Source of the DNA: Thermoleophilia bacterium
GTDB lineage: Bacteria > Actinomycetota > Thermoleophilia > Gaiellales > Gaiellaceae
NCBI GenBank assembly: GCA_025927435.1
Contig: JAICLM010000087.1
Coordinates: forward strand, 1 to 8,177
Direction: 5' to 3'
DNA length: 8,177 nucleotides
This document shows, piece after piece, positions 5,396 through 8,177 of the stretch. Position numbers and translations under genes: made by a program. Below the pieces are notes generated by a model. The model was not told the origin of the DNA, did no database searches, and was given only the letters and a program-made list of their open reading frames with translations. Each line of letters opens with the position of its first letter. Position 1 is the first letter of the stretch.

Positions 5396-6315
5396 ACGTC
5401 GTCGTCCTCTCGGGAGGGGTCGGTGGCGCGCGCTTCGTCCGCGGCGTCGTAGACGTTCTCAGCGCCCCAGTGACGAGCGTGATCGGCAACGTCGGGGACG
5501 ACGTCGAGGTGCTCGGCCTTCACGTCTCGCCTGACCTCGACTCGATCCTCTACGCGCTTGCGGGCCTCGCCGACGAGAAGCGGGGATGGGGACGCAGCGG
5601 CGAGACGTGGCACGCGCTCGAGACGGCAGGAGCGCTCGGAGGCGAGGACTGGTTCGCGCTCGGCGACCGTGACCTCGGCCTCCATCTCGTGCGCACGCAG
5701 GCGCTGCGGGCCGGCGGGGCGCTCTCCGCCGTGACCGCCCGGCTGGCGAAGGCGCTCGGCGTCGCGACGAAGCTGTTGCCGGCGACCGACGACCGCCTCC
5801 GCACATGGCTCGACACACCGGCCGGGACGTTCCCGTTTCAGGAGTGGTTCGTCGCTCGCGGTCATCGGGACGAGGTCGACGCCGTGCGCTTCGAGGGGGA
5901 CGAGACGGCGCGGCCGGCACCGGGGGTGCTGGAGGCGATCGGCCGCGCGGATCTGATCCTCCTCGCGCCCAGCAACCCCTACGTCTCGGTCGGGCCGATC
6001 CTCGCCGTGCAGAAAGTGCGCGCGGCGCTCGCCCGCCGCCGCGTGTCCTGCGTCGCGGTCAGCCCCCTGATCGGCGGCCGCGCGGTGAAGGGGCCGGCCG
6101 ACCGGATGCTGCGACGGCTCGCGGGCGGCACCTCACCTCGTCATCTAGCGAGCTGTTACGAGGGTCTGATCGATGTGCTGGTGGTGGACGAGGCCGACGC
6201 GGACGACCTGGGCGGCCTCGGCCGGGTCCGCCCGATCGTGGCCCGCACGCTCATGAGCGATGCCGACGCGCGCCGCCGCCTGGCCGAAGCTGCGCTGGGA
6301 GCCGTGCCGGCATGA
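5392..6315 (+). CDS. fbiA: F420 biosynthesis transferase joining FO and the activated side chain
   Basis: CofD/FbiA transfers the phospho-lactyl or phosphoenolpyruvyl group from the GDP-activated CofC product to FO, giving F420-0 or dehydro-F420-0. It has 307 residues, typical of the family. Motifs appear in the expected order: LSGGVGGARF (6-15, nucleotide loop), IGNVGDD (31-37), SPDLDS (46-51, metal-binding aspartates), KRGWGR (63-68), WFALGDRDL (87-95), PSNPYVSVGPIL (193-204) and SPLIGGRAVKGPADRM (224-239). No membrane segment is seen. The TTG start at 5392 overlaps the cofC stop as TTGA and has AGGAG at ideal distance. The stop overlaps the npdG start as ATGA. It works directly after CofC and before the CofE domain encoded two genes downstream, so the gene order follows the pathway apart from the inserted npdG. 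Confidence 0.95.
   Translation: MNVVVLSGGVGGARFVRGVVDVLSAPVTSVIGNVGDDVEVLGLHVSPDLDSILYALAGLADEKRGWGRSGETWHALETAGALGGEDWFALGDRDLGLHLVRTQALRAGGALSAVTARLAKALGVATKLLPATDDRLRTWLDTPAGTFPFQEWFVARGHRDEVDAVRFEGDETARPAPGVLEAIGRADLILLAPSNPYVSVGPILAVQKVRAALARRRVSCVAVSPLIGGRAVKGPADRMLRRLAGGTSPRHLASCYEGLIDVLVVDEADADDLGGLGRVRPIVARTLMSDADARRRLAEAALGAVPA
6297..6301 (+). promoter_or_regulatory. Ribosome binding site for npdG
   Basis: GGGAG lies ten bases before ATG 6312, inside the last codons of fbiA. It supports that ATG as the start at the ATGA overlap. Confidence 0.6.
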
Positions 6316-6908
6316 AGGTCGCGATCGTCGGCGGGACGGGAGCCTTCGGGCTCGCGCTCGCGCGGCGGCTGGTCGAGGCGGGGGACGAGGTCGTGATCGG
6401 CTCCCGCGACGCGGAACGGGCGCGGGAGAAGGCGAGCGAGGTCGGCGCGGGCGCCGGAGCCACCAACGAGCAGGCGGTCGGCGGCGTAGATCTCGTCGTG
6501 CTCGCGACGAACGCCGCCGGGACGCTGTCCACGGCAGTTGACCTGGCGCAGGCGATCGGCTCGACCCCGGTGCTCAGTGTGGCCAGCGATCTGCGGTCGA
6601 GCGACTCGCTCTCGCTCGCACAGCGGACGCAGGACCTCCTCGGCGGCCCGGTGGTGGCGGGGCTCCACTCCCTCGCCGCAGGCAAGCTCGCGCACGGCCG
6701 CCCGGACGAGGACGCCTTCGTTTGCGGCGACGACGGGGACGCGAAGGCGCTCGCGCTCGAGCTCGCGGCGAAGGTCGTCGCCGGCCGCGCCCTCGACGCC
6801 GGTCCGCTGGCGGGCGCGCGCGCACTCGAGGGGATGACTGCCGTGATCGTGAACCTCAACAAGCGCTACAAGGGTCACGCCGGCATCCGCGTCACCGGGC
6901 TCCCGTGA
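6312..6908 (+). CDS. npdG: NADPH-dependent F420 reductase (F420H2:NADP+ oxidoreductase)
   Basis: This enzyme passes hydride between NADP(H) and F420, linking the cofactor pool to NADPH; in bacteria it most likely makes F420H2. It has 198 residues, within the 195-230 expected. The N-terminal Rossmann motif is VGGTGAFG (6-13), followed by GSR (30-32), where Ser and Arg contact the 2'-phosphate of NADP. ATNAAG (66-71) and VAGLHSLAAGKL (115-126) line the deazaflavin site in the family. The C-terminus reads KRYKGHAGIRVTGLP (184-198), a strong signature of this group. ATG 6312 overlaps the fbiA stop and has GGGAG ten bases upstream. The stop overlaps the GTG start of the next gene (GTGA). Its placement between fbiA and the cofE gene supports a role in F420 metabolism rather than as a general ketol-acid or pyrroline reductase, which share the fold. 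Confidence 0.93.
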   Translation: MKVAIVGGTGAFGLALARRLVEAGDEVVIGSRDAERAREKASEVGAGAGATNEQAVGGVDLVVLATNAAGTLSTAVDLAQAIGSTPVLSVASDLRSSDSLSLAQRTQDLLGGPVVAGLHSLAAGKLAHGRPDEDAFVCGDDGDAKALALELAAKVVAGRALDAGPLAGARALEGMTAVIVNLNKRYKGHAGIRVTGLP

Positions 6909-8089
6909 CGCAGGTCGTCGAGATCCAGGAGCCGGCCGAACGGTCGCGCATCGCGGAGGCCGTGCTCCGCGACCTGCCCGAGTGGTTCGGGATCGAGGAG
7001 GCGACACGCCGGTACATCGAGGACGCGGCGACGTTGCCGACGCTCGCGGTCGAGCCGGATCTCGGCTTCCTCTGTCTCAAGCAGCACACGCCGCGGGCGG
7101 GCGAGATCTACGTCATGGGCGTGCGGCAGGACCAGCATCGGCGCGGCCTCGGGCGGGCACTCGTCGCCGAAGCCGAGCGCTGGTGCCGGGCCCACGGCAT
7201 CCGCTACCTCCAGGTGAAGACGCTCGGCCCCTCGCTTCCGGACCCCGGCTACGACGCGACCCGCCTGTTCTACGAGGCGGTCGGCTTCGTCGCCATCGAG
7301 GAGCTGCACGGACTGTGGAGCCACGACAACCCGACGCTGATCCTCGTCAAGGACGTCGGTCCAGGATTCTCGGTCACGCCGGTCGAGGGGCTGCCCGAGC
7401 TGCGCGAGGAAGACGACCTCGCGGCGCTGATCGCCGAGCGGGCGGCGCTCGAGGACGGCGACGTGGTCGTCGTCGCGCAGAAGGCGGTCTCCAAGGTCGA
7501 GGGCCGCGTGGTCGCGCTCGAGGACGTCGAGCCGTCGGAGCAGGCGCGCGACATCGCGGGCGACGGAGCAGATCCGCGCCGGATCCAGGTCATCCTCGAC
7601 GAGGCGGTCGAGCTCGTGCGCGTCCGGCCGCCGCTGCTGATCGCGCGCACCCGCCACGGCTACGTCTGCGGCTCGGCCGGCGTCGACGCCTCGAATGCGC
7701 CCGAGCCCGGGACGGTCGTGCTCCTCCCGCTCGACTCCGACGCCTCCGCGGCGCGCCTGCGCGAGGAGCTGCGGGAGAGGACGGGAGCCGACGTCGGAGT
7801 CATCGTCACGGACTCGTTCGGCCGGCCCTGGCGCGCGGCGACGACGGATGTCGCGATCGGCGCCGCGGGGGTGGAGGTCGTGCGCGACCTCGCGGGCGAG
7901 CGGGATCCGGCCGGCTACGAGCTGCACGCGACGCGGATCGCGGTCGCGGACGAGATCGCCGGGGCGGCGCAGCTCGTCTTCGGCAAGCTCGACCGGGTCC
8001 CGGTCGCGATCGTGCGCGGCCTCGACGTGCGCGGCAACGGCCGTGGCGCCGACATCGTCATCCCGCCCGAGACTGACCTGTTCCGTTAG
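6905..8089 (+). CDS. cofE: GNAT acetyltransferase domain fused to F420-0:L-glutamate ligase
   Basis: A 394-residue two-domain protein. Residues about 1-150 form a GNAT N-acetyltransferase domain: LPEWFGI (24-30), then YVMGVRQDQHRRGLGRALVAEAERW (split across strand 4 and the acetyl-CoA loop, 69-93), YLQVKTLGP (101-109) and ATRLFYEAVGF (118-128). Residues about 155-394 form a complete CofE domain, which adds glutamate to F420-0 with GTP: VTPVEGLPEL (157-166), DGDVVVVAQKAVSKVEGR (184-201), RTRHGYVCGSAGVDASN (248-264), TDSFGRPWRAATTDVAIG (302-319), VADEIAGAAQLV (347-358) and VRGLDVRGNGRGADIV (370-385). No ATG, GTG or TTG occurs in frame near the junction, so this is one polypeptide. GTG 6905 overlaps the npdG stop. 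The nitroreductase domain found at the C-terminus of mycobacterial FbiB is absent; the protein ends just after the CofE fold. What the GNAT half acetylates is unknown. Confidence 0.9.
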   Translation: MTQVVEIQEPAERSRIAEAVLRDLPEWFGIEEATRRYIEDAATLPTLAVEPDLGFLCLKQHTPRAGEIYVMGVRQDQHRRGLGRALVAEAERWCRAHGIRYLQVKTLGPSLPDPGYDATRLFYEAVGFVAIEELHGLWSHDNPTLILVKDVGPGFSVTPVEGLPELREEDDLAALIAERAALEDGDVVVVAQKAVSKVEGRVVALEDVEPSEQARDIAGDGADPRRIQVILDEAVELVRVRPPLLIARTRHGYVCGSAGVDASNAPEPGTVVLLPLDSDASAARLREELRERTGADVGVIVTDSFGRPWRAATTDVAIGAAGVEVVRDLAGERDPAGYELHATRIAVADEIAGAAQLVFGKLDRVPVAIVRGLDVRGNGRGADIVIPPETDLFR

Positions 8090-8099
8090 AACACGCGCG

Positions 8100-8177
8100 A
8101 TGAGCGATGCGATCGAGCAGGCGAACTCCCTCCTCCGGGAACGGGGCTACGCCGAACGCGACCTCGCCGTGCACAGC
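8100..8177 (+). CDS. Start of an unidentified protein, cut by the window end
   Basis: ATG at 8100 opens a frame that stays open for 26 codons to the edge of the window. It begins MSDAIEQANSLLRERGYAER, a soluble, helix-prone, charged N-terminus with no signal peptide. It follows the cofE stop by ten bases, so it is probably in the same transcription unit. No strong Shine-Dalgarno sequence is visible in the short gap. Too little is present to name a family; FO synthase cannot be confirmed or excluded from these residues. Confidence 0.5.
   Translation, partial: MSDAIEQANSLLRERGYAERDLAVHS

Noticed and set aside
6156..7007. A minus-strand open frame over npdG
   Set aside because: It is antisense to a clear NADPH:F420 oxidoreductase and has low-complexity composition.
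1..8177. Mobile elements, CRISPR arrays, tRNA or rRNA genes
   Set aside because: No transposase or integrase motif, no regularly spaced repeats and no tRNA-like or rRNA-like sequence was seen; the whole window is filled by housekeeping-type coding genes.

Overview
The window is a very GC-rich, almost fully coding stretch with third codon positions dominated by G and C. The gene set is a coproporphyrin-type ferrochelatase, a cluster for the deazaflavin cofactor F420 and an NADPH:F420 oxidoreductase, with many GTG/TTG starts. Together these point to an actinobacterial chromosome, perhaps a deep-branching class such as Thermoleophilia. That placement is an inference, not read directly. I see no RNA genes, CRISPR, insertion sequences or phage genes, and no gene-free stretch longer than 17 bases.

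Left part, plus strand (1-2290): the tail of an NAD-dependent sugar-nucleotide epimerase/decarboxylase, then hemE (uroporphyrinogen decarboxylase), hemH/cpfC (ferrochelatase) and a 91-residue protein of unknown function. Each gene overlaps the next by four bases. hemE appears to start at a rare CTG codon that overlaps the epimerase stop.

Middle part, minus strand (2287-4772): a PolX-like protein is transcribed first. It keeps a complete PHP phosphoesterase centre but has lost the polymerase catalytic aspartates. A D-2-hydroxyacid dehydrogenase follows, again with a four-base overlap. The dehydrogenase meets the 91-residue gene tail to tail, and the two stop codons share one CTAG.

Right part, plus strand (4790-8177): an F420 cluster of cofC/fbiD (guanylyltransferase), cofD/fbiA (transferase making F420-0 or its dehydro form), npdG (F420-dependent NADP reductase) and a GNAT acetyltransferase domain fused in frame to a CofE/FbiB-type F420:glutamate ligase. 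The beginning of one more gene follows. The cluster would activate and attach the lactyl-type side chain, add glutamates, and pass electrons between NADPH and F420. FO synthase (fbiC or cofG/cofH) is not in the window, nor is the nitroreductase domain that forms the C-terminal half of mycobacterial FbiB.

Most worth a second look: the GNAT-CofE fusion, the PolX homologue with a dead polymerase site, the 17-bp divergent gap that looks like a symmetrical leaderless bidirectional promoter, the CTG start of hemE, the uncharacterised small gene behind the ferrochelatase, and the near-universal four-base junctions.
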